A DNA stretch of 64,000 nucleotides from Tepidicaulis marinus (GCF_000739695.1 NZ_BBIO01000006.1:124001-188000), one strand, 5' to 3'; shown: positions 1 through 7,563, counted from the stretch's first letter. Program-made: numbers and translations. The notes: generated from the letters alone by a model not told the origin.

Positions 1-196
1 CGCGTCCTTCTTCCGCGCTCCAGCCCAGCACTTTAGTGCCAAAGGCGCTCTTGCGGCTCAAAAGAGAAGGGAGCAGGCGGCAGACCCGCCCGGTGAAGGG
101 CGAGCCCAGCGCCTCGCAAGCCGCGGCCTGCTTGGCAAAATGTTCCGGCACGGAAAGGCGCTCTTTGTTTTTGTTGGTTTCCAAAGCCGTACTCAT
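1..196 (-). CDS. DUF2332-like protein, N-terminal part
   Basis: An open frame of 65 codons runs from an ATG at 196 off the left edge of the window. It begins MSTALETNKNKERLSV and continues with an AKQAAACEALGSP stretch, which resembles the start of DUF2332 proteins (typically FRRQA-x-ACxxLGSPLY). The ATG overlaps the TGA of the upstream citrate synthase gene as ATGA, so the two are probably translationally coupled. The biochemical role of DUF2332 proteins is not known to me. The family call rests only on the N-terminus and is inference; that it is a coding region is supported by the coupling and by the absence of stops. Confidence 0.55.
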   Translation of the reverse strand, partial: MSTALETNKNKERLSVPEHFAKQAAACEALGSPFTGRVCRLLPSLLSRKSAFGTKVLGWSAEEGR

Positions 197-1302
197 GCGG
201 CCTCCTCTGGTTCCCGGCCGGTGTAAAGCGAGGCGGGGCGGATGAGGCGGCCGATGCGCTGCTGCTCCATCGCATGGGCCGTCCAGCCGACGATCCGGCC
301 CATGGCAAAGAGGGGCGTGAAGGCGCTGCGCGGCATGGCAAGCCCGTCGAGCAGCATGGCCGTGTAGAACTCCACATTCGTTTCAAGCGGCCTGTCAGGC
401 TTGCGCGCTTTGAGGGCGGCAAGGGCGGCTTTTTCGACGGCCCGGGCGAGCGCCAGTTTCTCGCCCGATGGTTTGAGTTTTTCAAGCGCGGCTTTCAGCA
501 CATCGGCGCGCGGGTCGCGCACTTTATAGATGCGGTGGCCGAAGCCCATCAGCCGTCCGCCCTTGCCAAGGGCCTCCGCGATCCAGCTTTCCGCCCGCTC
601 CGGCGTGCCGATCGCATCGAGCATATTGAGAACGGGTTCGGGCGCCCCGCCGTGAAGCGGCCCGGTGAGCGCGGCATAAGCGCCGAGCGCGGCCCAGTCG
701 ATGCCGGCCTGTGTGGAGGCGATGACGCGGGCGGTGAAGGTCGAAGCATTCATGCCGTGATCCATCACCGTGACGAGATAGGTGGTGAGCGCTTCTTCTC
801 TCGCAGGCGCGGGTGTCTCCCCTGTCAGCATACGGAGGAAATCGGCGACATGGCCGCTACCCGCATCGGGGGCAAGCGGGGCTTTGCCTTCCTGCAGACG
901 CAAAGCGGCGGCAAGAATGACGGGCACCGCGCCGGTGACGGCAAGATGCGGCGCGCTCTTTTCGCTGCCTTTCATCGCGGCAAGGCCGAGGCGCAGCGCT
1001 TCAGAGGTGCTCAAGCCTTCAAAGGCGGGAAGGAACGGGGCAAGGCGCGTGAAAGCCTCCTCCCGCGCGCGTCCAAGCGCGGCGCGGACGGCTTCGGCGC
1101 TTTCCGCCGGGCGGGCCTGAGCCTCCCCCCAGAAAGTTGCTGCCGCGCTTTCGAATGTGTGGGCGGCGGTGAAATCCTTCAGATGCGCGCCGCAGAGAAT
1201 GAGCCGGCCCGCCTGGCCGTCGACGCGGCTCAGCGCCGTTTCGGCGGCGGGAATACCTTCAAGCCCGGTAAGGGGGGAGGCAGATGAGAGGTGCGTGTTC
1301 AT
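193..1302 (-). CDS. Citrate synthase paralogue (Glu at catalytic Asp position)
   Basis: Citrate synthase-fold protein of 369 residues, likely condensing acetyl-CoA (or propionyl-CoA) with oxaloacetate. The catalytic His motifs are visible: GPLHGG near residue 217 and GFGH near residue 255. The third catalytic residue, normally Asp in an NVDFY-type motif, is Glu here (NVEFY, about residue 310). The C-terminal GWTAHAMEQ and IRPASLYTG motifs that contact substrate are present. I chose the ATG at 1302 because GGAGGG lies 7 nt upstream; an in-frame start at 1398 lacks this. It is transcribed divergently from a second citrate synthase and followed by the overlapping DUF2332 gene. It could be a 2-methylcitrate synthase or a specialised paralogue; substrate cannot be read from sequence. 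Confidence 0.88.
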   Translation of the reverse strand: MNTHLSSASPLTGLEGIPAAETALSRVDGQAGRLILCGAHLKDFTAAHTFESAAATFWGEAQARPAESAEAVRAALGRAREEAFTRLAPFLPAFEGLSTSEALRLGLAAMKGSEKSAPHLAVTGAVPVILAAALRLQEGKAPLAPDAGSGHVADFLRMLTGETPAPAREEALTTYLVTVMDHGMNASTFTARVIASTQAGIDWAALGAYAALTGPLHGGAPEPVLNMLDAIGTPERAESWIAEALGKGGRLMGFGHRIYKVRDPRADVLKAALEKLKPSGEKLALARAVEKAALAALKARKPDRPLETNVEFYTAMLLDGLAMPRSAFTPLFAMGRIVGWTAHAMEQQRIGRLIRPASLYTGREPEEAA

Positions 1303-1388
1303 GAAACCCTCCATAAGTGGCGATGTGGCGAGGTGTTGGGGCGCCGGAAAGACCGGCCGCTTGCCATCGAATCTGGGAGGGTTTATGG

Positions 1389-1423
1389 GTATGATCAATC
1401 TTGATTAAGCTAATCAATATAAA
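1389..1423. promoter_or_regulatory. Divergent promoters with a shared perfect palindrome
   Basis: A perfect inverted repeat, TTGATTA-AGC-TAATCAA, occupies 1401-1417. On the plus strand it is followed directly by TATAAA (1418-1423), a good -10, so the palindrome fills the -35/-10 spacer of the HTH-citrate synthase promoter; the -35 (1395-1400) is weak. On the minus strand TTGATT inside the palindrome (1417-1412) is a -35 with TCATAC (1394-1389) as -10 at 17-bp spacing. One dimeric regulator bound here would touch both promoters. Palindrome in the spacer is the arrangement used by MerR-family regulators. Start sites are predicted by eye. Confidence 0.6.
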
Positions 1424-1433
1424 GATTTCTGCG

Positions 1434-2660
1434 ATGAGCGCTGACAGCTCGGAAGACTCGGTCCTTTATCTCTCTGCCCGCGAGGCGGCGGCGGAGCTCG
1501 GCGTCTCACCCGCCACGCTTTACGCTTATGTGAGCCGGGGGATGATCCGCTCCGAGCCCGTGCCCGGCGCCCGGGCGAAGCGCTACCGCGCCGAGGATGT
1601 GCGCGCCCTTGCCGAGCGGCGCGCCCCGCCCGGCAAGGCGGAAAAGCGCCCGCGCCATGTCACAGCTTTCTCCGCGGCCCAGCCGGTGCTCGCCTCCGAC
1701 ATTTCGCTCATCGCGGAAGGCGGGCTTTATTACCGGGGCGTCGATGCGGGCGAGCTTGCCCGCCATGCGAGCCTTGAAAGCGCGGCGGGCCTTCTCTGGC
1801 AGACAGCGGATTACGATGCTTTTGCCAAAGACAATCTGCCGCCGCAGGTGCCGGTGCTGAAGCTGCTGGCCGATGAAGCAAAAGACGCTCATCCCATCGA
1901 CCGCTGCATGGCGGTGCTGGCGCTGGCCGGCGCGGCGGATGAAGGGGCCTATAACCGCACCGACCAGGGTCTTGCCCTTGCCGCCGCCCGTATCACGCGG
2001 CTTATGGCGGCGCTTGTCTCGGGCGGGCCGCTTTCAGCGCGGCCCATTCACGATCAGTTCGGCGATGCCTGGGGGCTCGATGAAAAAGGCCGCGCGCTCG
2101 TGCGCATGGCGCTGGTGCTGCTCGCCGATCATGAGCTCAATGCTTCCACCTTCACGCTGCGCTGCGCGGTTTCCACGGGCGCGAGCCTTTATGACGGCAC
2201 CATTGCCGCGCTTGCCGCGCTCAAAGGCCCGCTGCATGGCGGGGCCTCGGCGCGCGCCGCGCTGCAATTGCAAAAGCTGATGAAGAGCGGCGAGGTCTTG
2301 AGCGAGATTCGCGAGCAGGCGGCGGCGGGCGAGCGCTTTGCCGGTTTCGGCCACACCATCTACCGGGGCTGGGACCCGCGCGCCAAAGTGCTGCTCGAGG
2401 CGGTGGAAGAAAAACTCGGCGAAACCTTCTTCACCCGCGAGGTGCCCGCTTACGTGCAAAAGGCCGTGGGTGTTGCGCCCAATATCGATTACGGCCTTGC
2501 CATCCTCACCCATCTTTTGAAACTGCCCGCTCTTGCCGGCATCGGCCTTTTCGCGGTGGGCCGCTCCATCGGCTGGGCCGCCCATGCGCGCGAGCAGATG
2601 CGCGAGCGCACCCTCATCCGCCCCCGCGCCCTTTACACCGGCCCCGCGCCGAAGGGGTGA
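1434..2660 (+). CDS. Citrate synthase with N-terminal MerR-like HTH domain
   Basis: A 408-residue fusion. Residues of about 10-60 form a MerR/excisionase-like winged helix (LSAREAAAELGVSPATLYAY, then RYRAEDVRAL). From about residue 75 there is a citrate synthase domain with all three catalytic residues: His in GPLHGG (about 268), His in GFGH (about 307) and Asp in NID (about 352), plus RPRALYTG at the end. The ATG at 1434 is preferred over a TTG at 1401 because the TTG lies inside the palindrome and upstream of the predicted transcription start; no Shine-Dalgarno is visible, so the transcript may be nearly leaderless. The architecture is known from other genomes, but I know of no characterised function. 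It may sense a metabolite through its enzyme domain and control transcription; that is inference. Confidence 0.85.
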   Translation: MSADSSEDSVLYLSAREAAAELGVSPATLYAYVSRGMIRSEPVPGARAKRYRAEDVRALAERRAPPGKAEKRPRHVTAFSAAQPVLASDISLIAEGGLYYRGVDAGELARHASLESAAGLLWQTADYDAFAKDNLPPQVPVLKLLADEAKDAHPIDRCMAVLALAGAADEGAYNRTDQGLALAAARITRLMAALVSGGPLSARPIHDQFGDAWGLDEKGRALVRMALVLLADHELNASTFTLRCAVSTGASLYDGTIAALAALKGPLHGGASARAALQLQKLMKSGEVLSEIREQAAAGERFAGFGHTIYRGWDPRAKVLLEAVEEKLGETFFTREVPAYVQKAVGVAPNIDYGLAILTHLLKLPALAGIGLFAVGRSIGWAAHAREQMRERTLIRPRALYTGPAPKG

Positions 2661-2664
2661 GCGT

Positions 2665-3381
2665 TCACGACGCCCCTTCCACCAGCTGCCAGACGGCGGT
2701 GTTTTTCACATCGAGGTCTTCTAGGCGCCGGTCGGTTTTGACCGCATAGGAAATGAGCTTTTCGATGTTTTCTTTGGGCAGGTACGTGCGGCCCGGATCG
2801 CCGATCAGGACCTGCTTGCCCTCGCGCATCAGCCCGCGCAGCCAGACCTCGATGCGCCCTGCAAGCGGCTGCTCGTAGCACATGTCGCCGACCAGCACTG
2901 TGTCCCAGTCCGCGCAGGGCGTGCCGACGAGATCTGCGCGAGTGGCGCTGAGCGTAACGCCGTTCGCTTTTGCATTAAGGCGGATCGCTTCATAGGCAAA
3001 GACGTCAATATCGGCGGCGAGCACCTCCGCCGCCCCCGCCTTCAGCGCGGCAATGGCGCAAAGGCCGGAGCCCGAGCCGAAATCGAGCACGCGCCTGCCG
3101 CGCACGGTTTCCGGATGATCGAGAATATAGCGCGAGACCGCTTGCCCGCCTGCCCAGGCGAAGGCCCAGAAGGGCGGCGGCAGGCCTTGTTCCAGCAGCT
3201 CTTCTTCCGTCAGTTCCCAAAGCGGCAGGCAGTCGCTTGCCAGATGCAGCGTGACTTCCGGGATCAGCGGCGGGGTGAGCAGTTCCGTCTCGCGTAAAAT
3301 AAAAGCGGCGGGATCGCCAATCCGTCCCGCCGCTTGTTCTGTGTCTTGTTCGGCCTCAATTGGCACTTGAAAATCCTTCAT
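2665..3381 (-). CDS. ETF-beta lysine methyltransferase-like protein
   Basis: Class I SAM-dependent methyltransferase of 238 residues resembling METTL20/ETFBKMT and its alphaproteobacterial homologues, which methylate lysines of the electron transfer flavoprotein beta subunit. Diagnostic stretches are PFWAFAWAGGQA before the SAM site, LDFGSGSG (motif I), LAADID, then VLVGDMCYEQ and VLIGDPGRTYL, which match METTL20 signature segments. The ATG at 3381 overlaps the end of the desaturase gene by 26 nt, so it is the third gene of a tetR-desaturase-methyltransferase operon. It converges with the HTH-citrate synthase with a 4-nt gap. A ribosomal protein L11 methyltransferase is a less likely alternative because it is usually larger. 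Confidence 0.75.
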   Translation of the reverse strand: MKDFQVPIEAEQDTEQAAGRIGDPAAFILRETELLTPPLIPEVTLHLASDCLPLWELTEEELLEQGLPPPFWAFAWAGGQAVSRYILDHPETVRGRRVLDFGSGSGLCAIAALKAGAAEVLAADIDVFAYEAIRLNAKANGVTLSATRADLVGTPCADWDTVLVGDMCYEQPLAGRIEVWLRGLMREGKQVLIGDPGRTYLPKENIEKLISYAVKTDRRLEDLDVKNTAVWQLVEGAS

Positions 3382-4387
3382 CGAACGTGCCGGCCACCCG
3401 GCGGCGCGCATTATGCACGAGTTTGCCCGGCCCGTCTTCGTCATCCGGGCGCGAGGTCGCCATGCGCAGCACGTCCAGGTAGTTCTTTTTGCTTTCCATC
3501 TTATCGCCATAGCCATTGGCGATGAGATAGGCGCGCGTCTTGGGCAGGTTGTAGCAGGGCACCCACATCAAAAGGTGATGCTCGACGTGGTAATTCACCC
3601 AGTAAGGCGCAATAAAGGCGCGCGCCAGGGGGCCTGCCAGCGTCGTGCGGGCCTGGCGGAAAGGATCGTCATTGTCCGGCACCATGGCGTGCTCGGCAAT
3701 GTTGCGCACCCGCGTGATTGCCATATGCCAGGTGAGAAGCGGCAAGACCCAGAGCGCGAAATAAAGATACCAGTGCCCGCTTGCCGCCAGAATGGCAAAG
3801 AGGATGACTTGAGCGAGCGTGGCGCGGCCGAGCTTGTTCCAATAGTGGAGGGCGCGTTCCTTGGCGCTCATCTCCTTGCCTTGGCCGCCGAGGGCGAGCG
3901 CATTCATGATTTGCGATTTGCGCTGCTGGTAGCCCGTCTGACCCGTCAGGTCACGGATCATTTTGCGCCGGAAGCTCTTCTTCGTGATGGGGAAGGGCGC
4001 GGAGAGAATGAGGTCCGGGTCGTTTTCCTGCTGCGTGTTCATATGGTGCTGCAGGTGATAGCGCCGGTAGGCCATGGTTTCCGCGCCCATGGGGTAAGCG
4101 CAGAGCCATTGGCTGAGAAACATGTTGAGCTTCGGGTTTTCCGTCAGGTTCCCGTGCGCCCCGTCATGCATGAGGATGGCAAGGCCGAGCTGGCGCGCGC
4201 CGATCAGCATCACCGCAAGGAGGAAGGTGAGGGGATTGGGCATCCAGACGAAAAGCGCCATGGAGCCGAAGATCACACCCCAGGCGTGAAGGACGAGCCA
4301 GATGCCGCGCAGGTTCGAGCGCTTGCGCACTTCGGCAAGCTGGGAGGGGCTCAGAAGCTCGCTTGTATTGATGCGTGCCGTGCTCAT
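3356..4387 (-). CDS. Membrane fatty acid desaturase
   Basis: Integral membrane di-iron desaturase of 343 residues. The three histidine boxes of the family are visible: HDGAH (about residue 74), HLQHH (about 110) and HVEHH (about 270). Hydrophobic segments precede the first box and lie between the second and third boxes. It probably introduces a double bond into acyl chains of membrane lipids; regiospecificity cannot be told. Its ATG overlaps the TGA of the upstream TetR gene (ATGA), and its end overlaps the methyltransferase start, giving a compact three-gene operon under the palindrome-bearing promoter upstream of tetR. A carotenoid or other small-molecule desaturase/hydroxylase is a less likely alternative. 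Confidence 0.88.
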   Translation of the reverse strand: MSTARINTSELLSPSQLAEVRKRSNLRGIWLVLHAWGVIFGSMALFVWMPNPLTFLLAVMLIGARQLGLAILMHDGAHGNLTENPKLNMFLSQWLCAYPMGAETMAYRRYHLQHHMNTQQENDPDLILSAPFPITKKSFRRKMIRDLTGQTGYQQRKSQIMNALALGGQGKEMSAKERALHYWNKLGRATLAQVILFAILAASGHWYLYFALWVLPLLTWHMAITRVRNIAEHAMVPDNDDPFRQARTTLAGPLARAFIAPYWVNYHVEHHLLMWVPCYNLPKTRAYLIANGYGDKMESKKNYLDVLRMATSRPDDEDGPGKLVHNARRRVAGTFDEGFSSAN

Positions 4388-5043
4388 GCTGTCACCCTTT
4401 GATCCTTGGCAAGACCCTGGCCGGTCATCTTGCCCTGATAGCCGACCGCCTGCAGGCAGAATTGTACGATAGCGTCGATAACGTGATCGCCGTTGCCGTC
4501 AAGCTCGTGGCTTTCAGGGGCGAGCGGGCCGATCAGTGCGGAGGGCACCGCGCCGGCAATGCAGGTTGCGGCAAGGCGCGCATCGGCCACTTCGAAGCTT
4601 CCCTCTTCCAGCCCGTCTTGTATCACACGGGTGAAAATATCGGCATGGGTGCGCCGGAAGCGCCAGCGCTCTTCGGCAATGGCATTGTCCACGGGCTCGG
4701 CGAGGAGCGCATAGGCAAGCCGGCGCCCGCGAATGGCGCGGGTGGCGAAAGTGCGCACCACTTGCTCAAGGCGCGTCGGGGCCGGGGCGGTTTTGGAGGC
4801 GATGGCGTTCAAAATGCTCATCTCGCGGGCAGAGACCTCGCGGAAGACCTGCAGGCAAAGCTCGTCCTTGGCGGAGAAATAGCGGTAGAGCGTGCCGGTG
4901 GCCAGGCCCGCCCGCTCGGCGACCGGCGCCATCTGGGCACTGGCAAAGCCGCCTTCCAGCACGAGTTCGCGGGCGGCATTGATGATCCGCCGCCGGTTTT
5001 CCGCAAGCCGCTGGGCGACCGCCTCGGTTCTGCGATAAGCCAA
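4384..5043 (-). CDS. TetR/AcrR family regulator of the desaturase operon
   Basis: Transcriptional repressor of 219 residues. The N-terminal HTH is typical of TetR: RRRIINAARELVLEGGF, then VAERAGLATGTLYRYFSAKDEL (in two parts). The C-terminal half is the ligand and dimerisation domain. The start is a TTG at 5043, chosen because GGAGG lies 7 nt upstream and the HTH begins at the normal distance; longer in-frame starts run into noncoding sequence. It is the first gene of the desaturase operon, and a 9-bp palindrome overlaps its promoter -10, so autorepression is expected. By analogy with TetR regulators of desaturases, the ligand may be an acyl-CoA or fatty acid, but nothing in the sequence shows this. 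Confidence 0.88.
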   Translation of the reverse strand: MAYRRTEAVAQRLAENRRRIINAARELVLEGGFASAQMAPVAERAGLATGTLYRYFSAKDELCLQVFREVSAREMSILNAIASKTAPAPTRLEQVVRTFATRAIRGRRLAYALLAEPVDNAIAEERWRFRRTHADIFTRVIQDGLEEGSFEVADARLAATCIAGAVPSALIGPLAPESHELDGNGDHVIDAIVQFCLQAVGYQGKMTGQGLAKDQRVTA

Positions 5044-5053
5044 GACTGAACCT

Positions 5054-5122
5054 CCATTCACCTGAAATCCGGTGAATGGTAGTTCGCTTGAATAAAAATG
5101 GCAATGAATGAAACAGCGTTCA
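5054..5122 (-). promoter_or_regulatory. tetR-desaturase promoter and operators
   Basis: On the minus strand TTGCCA (5104-5099) and TACCAT (5081-5076) form a promoter with a 17-bp spacer. A perfect 9-bp inverted repeat, CCATTCACC (5054-5062) and GGTGAATGG (5071-5079) with 8 bp between, overlaps the -10 and the predicted start. A second imperfect dyad, TGAATG-N6-CGTTCA (5105-5122), abuts the -35. These are good candidate operators for the TetR protein encoded immediately downstream. Assignment of the protein to these sites is inference. Confidence 0.65.
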
Positions 5123-5134
5123 CTGCCCGGGCAC

Positions 5135-5166
5135 GAAAAACCCCGGCTCAGATGTGAACCGGGGTT
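5135..5166 (-). terminator. Rho-independent terminator of the small gene
   Basis: AACCCCGG pairs with CCGGGGTT (8-bp stem, 12-nt loop), followed on the minus strand by TTTTTCG. It stops transcription coming from the small gene at 5214-5387 and insulates the tetR promoter. Confidence 0.75.
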
Positions 5167-5213
5167 CAGGATTATATGCCCATGGGGCGAAGGCAGCCCG
5201 GAAAGGGCAGCGA

Positions 5214-5387
5214 TCAGTCGGCGGCAAGGGCGGGGATAAACCCGGCCCCATCTTCGCGCTGGGGCGCTTCGGTTTTGCCTTTGGGCGCGGCGCCGCGGTC
5301 TTGGGTGTCCGCAGCGGCCTGCCAATAGGGAAGGCCGGCAAAGAACCCGGCGGCGATGGCGGCGCCATGGAGCCATTCTCTGAACAT
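5214..5387 (-). CDS. Small hypothetical protein, possibly membrane-anchored
   Basis: A 57-codon frame beginning MFREWLHGAAIAAGFFAGLPYW: a short hydrophobic N-terminal segment followed by a polar, Pro/Lys-rich tail (APKGKTEAPQRED). An AGAGAGG-type ribosome site lies 6-8 nt before the ATG at 5387. The frame is bracketed by a plausible promoter (5450-5478) and a strong terminator (5135-5166), so it appears to be its own transcription unit. I recognise no family. It could be a signal-anchored small protein, or the transcript could act as an RNA. Confidence 0.5.
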   Translation of the reverse strand: MFREWLHGAAIAAGFFAGLPYWQAAADTQDRGAAPKGKTEAPQREDGAGFIPALAAD

Positions 5388-5449
5388 GGCACACCTCTCT
5401 CTGTTTGATGTCTCTAAGCCGCTGGCTAGAGCGGCATGTTGCAATGCAG

Positions 5450-5478
5450 CATATAAGATGCGCCGCAACATACCGCAA
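5450..5478 (-). promoter_or_regulatory. Promoter of the small gene
   Basis: Minus-strand TTGCGG (5478-5473), 17-bp spacer, TATATG (5455-5450). It lies about 65 nt upstream of the start of the 57-codon gene, between it and ubiA. Confidence 0.45.
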
Positions 5479-5519
5479 GGGCGGGCGCCTGCGGCATTTT
5501 TGCCGGAATAGGCCGAGCG

Positions 5520-6503
5520 TCAAAGAAGCGGCGGGCCGAGACTGCCCGCGATAATGGCAACGAAAACGATGATGCCGAGATCGCGGTTGGAGCGGAAGAG
5601 CGCCAGGCAGCGCGCGCCGTTATTGATGTCGAGCCGGGTGATCTGGCGGAAGAGATGCCAGATGGCAAAGCCGATCACGAGATAAAAGCCGGCGCCGAGC
5701 CCGGCCAGAAGTCCCGCCCCGATGAAGGAAAGCGCGGTGATGCTGTAAAACAGCCAGAGCCAGGGTTTGGTGCGCGCGCCGAATTTCAGCGCGGTGGATT
5801 TCAGCCCGAGCAGCGCATCGTCCTCCCGGTCCTGATGCGCATAGATCGTGTCATAGCCGATGGTCCAGGCAATCGCCCCGGCAAAAAGCACGAGCGGGGC
5901 AAGGGCGAGCGAGCCCGTCACCGCCGCCCAGCCCATCAGCGCCCCCCAATTCATGGCGAGCCCCAGCACGATTTGCGGCCAATAGGTGATGCGCTTCATG
6001 AAGGGATAGACGGCAATAATGCCGAGCGAGGCGATGCCGAGGCCGATCGTGAAGGCATTGAACTGGATGAGTACGAGAAAGCCGATAAGGGAGAGAAGCA
6101 CCGCAAACATGAAGGCGGCTTTCGGGCTCACCGCGCCCGAAGGGATGGGCCGCGAGCGCGTGCGCGCCACCGAGCCATCAATGTCCCGGTCCACAAAGTC
6201 GTTATAGGTGCAACCCGCCCCGCGCATGACGATGGCGCCGAGGGCAAAGAGAAAGAGAAACCAGGGATCGGGAAAGGTGCCGAGCGGGCGCCCGTCCTGC
6301 AATTGGCCCGTCGCCTGCGTCGCCAGCGCCGCCGACCACCAGCAAGGCCACATCAGAAGCCAGGAGCCGATAGGCCGGTCCGCCCGCATCAGCCGCAAAT
6401 AGGGCCGGGCCGCGCGCGGCGCCCAGCGGTCTACCCAATTGGCGGGCATGGCATCGGCGACGGCCTGATCGGCGTTTCGGGAAGGCTCGGCATTCTGCGT
6501 CAT
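5520..6503 (-). CDS. ubiA: 4-hydroxybenzoate polyprenyltransferase UbiA
   Basis: Integral membrane prenyltransferase of 327 residues that joins the polyprenyl tail to 4-hydroxybenzoate in ubiquinone synthesis. The first Asp-rich motif is NDFVDRDIDGSVARTRSRP (about residues 103-121), the second is YDTIYAHQDREDD (about 223-235); both bind Mg2+-diphosphate. Several hydrophobic helices follow. The ATG at 6503 has AGGAAC upstream; the frame stays open much further upstream but that part lies opposite rsmE and is not coding. It is divergent from rsmE. The polyprenyl diphosphate donor is probably made by the synthase at 58061-59077. Confidence 0.93.
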   Translation of the reverse strand: MTQNAEPSRNADQAVADAMPANWVDRWAPRAARPYLRLMRADRPIGSWLLMWPCWWSAALATQATGQLQDGRPLGTFPDPWFLFLFALGAIVMRGAGCTYNDFVDRDIDGSVARTRSRPIPSGAVSPKAAFMFAVLLSLIGFLVLIQFNAFTIGLGIASLGIIAVYPFMKRITYWPQIVLGLAMNWGALMGWAAVTGSLALAPLVLFAGAIAWTIGYDTIYAHQDREDDALLGLKSTALKFGARTKPWLWLFYSITALSFIGAGLLAGLGAGFYLVIGFAIWHLFRQITRLDINNGARCLALFRSNRDLGIIVFVAIIAGSLGPPLL

Positions 6504-6614
6504 GGCGTGGGCAGGTTCCTGTCGTTGCAATGCGCCCCGATCTATAGCATGCCAGAGAAAAGAAACGAGTGTTGCGGGCCCGCCTGGAGGTTCTTTGGGC
6601 GCGGAAGGATGGCG

Positions 6615-7409
6615 ATGGAAAAAAGCGAAGGCATTGAGCGCGCGGCGGAGCGCTGCGCCACCGGTAAGACCCGGCTCTATGTGACCGCGGATCTGGCCGC
6701 AGGCGTGCCGGTCCAGCTCGGCCGCGATCAGGCCCATTACCTGTTGAATGTGCTGCGCCTCAAAGAAGGCGCGCCTATTCTCGCCTTTAACGGGCGGGAC
6801 GGGGAGTGGCTCTGCACGCTCTCGGAGGTGCGCAAGAAGGCGGCAAGCCTTCTGCCGGAACGGATGACCCGCGCCCAGGAAGGCCTGCCCGATATCTGGC
6901 TGCTTTTCGCGCCGGTGAAAAAAGCCCGGCTCGATTACATGGTCCAAAAGGCCGCCGAAATGGGCGCCGGTGTCATTCAGCCCGTCATGACCCGCTTCAC
7001 GAATGTGGCCCGGGTGAAAGAAGAACGCATCGAGGCCAATCTGATCGAGGCGGCCGAGCAATGCGGGCTGCTTACGGTGCCCGAATTCCGCGAGCCTCAA
7101 TCGCTTGAAAAACTGCTGGATGGCTGGAGCGGGCAGACCCCGGCGCGGCGCATTCTTTTTTGCGATGAAAGCGCGCCTCCCGGCAGCGCGCTGGCCCAGC
7201 TTGAAGGCGAGCGCGGCAAGGGACCCTTCGCGCTTCTCATCGGCCCGGAAGGCGGCTTTGCCCCGGAAGAGCGCGAACGGCTTCTGGCGCGGGACGATAC
7301 TTGCGCCCTCTCGCTCGGGCCGCGAATCATGCGGGCGGATACCGCCGCCGTCGCCGCTCTTGCCGCGGTGCAACTTGTCCTTGGCGACTGGCGCGGCGAT
7401 GATGGTTAG
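6615..7409 (+). CDS. rsmE: 16S rRNA m3U1498 methyltransferase RsmE
   Basis: SPOUT-class methyltransferase of 264 residues that methylates N3 of U1498 in 16S rRNA. Visible signatures: QAHYLLNVLRLKEGAPI in the N-terminal PUA-like part, KKARLDYMVQKAAEMG, then LIGPEGGFAPEE and SLGPRIMRADTA in the SAM-binding knot. ATGs at 6609 and 6615 are both in frame; I prefer 6615 because GGAAGG is 6 nt upstream of it and directly abuts the other. Divergent from ubiA. The same order ubiA/rsmE/gshA is common in Alphaproteobacteria, which supports the assignment. Confidence 0.93.
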   Translation: MEKSEGIERAAERCATGKTRLYVTADLAAGVPVQLGRDQAHYLLNVLRLKEGAPILAFNGRDGEWLCTLSEVRKKAASLLPERMTRAQEGLPDIWLLFAPVKKARLDYMVQKAAEMGAGVIQPVMTRFTNVARVKEERIEANLIEAAEQCGLLTVPEFREPQSLEKLLDGWSGQTPARRILFCDESAPPGSALAQLEGERGKGPFALLIGPEGGFAPEERERLLARDDTCALSLGPRIMRADTAAVAALAAVQLVLGDWRGDDG

Positions 7410-7472
7410 GGGCCGGCAGCACGCAGCGCTCACCGCAGGGTTCACAATTCCCCGAGGCCGGGCGATTTAACC

Positions 7473-7500
7473 TTGTTTCGTGTAGGGGCTGGCCTTACAT
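7473..7500 (+). promoter_or_regulatory. Possible gshA promoter
   Basis: TTGTTT (7473-7478), 16-bp spacer, TTACAT (7495-7500), about 64 nt before the gshA start. A 22-codon frame (7499-7567) starts inside the -10, so it would not be transcribed from this promoter. Confidence 0.4.
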
Positions 7501-7563
7501 GAGCGCAATTGGCCGGAAGGGGCAGAAAGACCCCGCGGCGCTTCACGGTGGAAGGGCGTTCAG

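Noticed and set aside
1401-1433. TTG start of the HTH-citrate synthase
   Set aside because: It lies inside the palindrome and upstream of the predicted transcription start; the extra 11 residues look random.
5655-6608. Long plus-strand frame continuous with rsmE
   Set aside because: This part is antisense to ubiA and low in conserved features; RsmE homology begins only after 6615.
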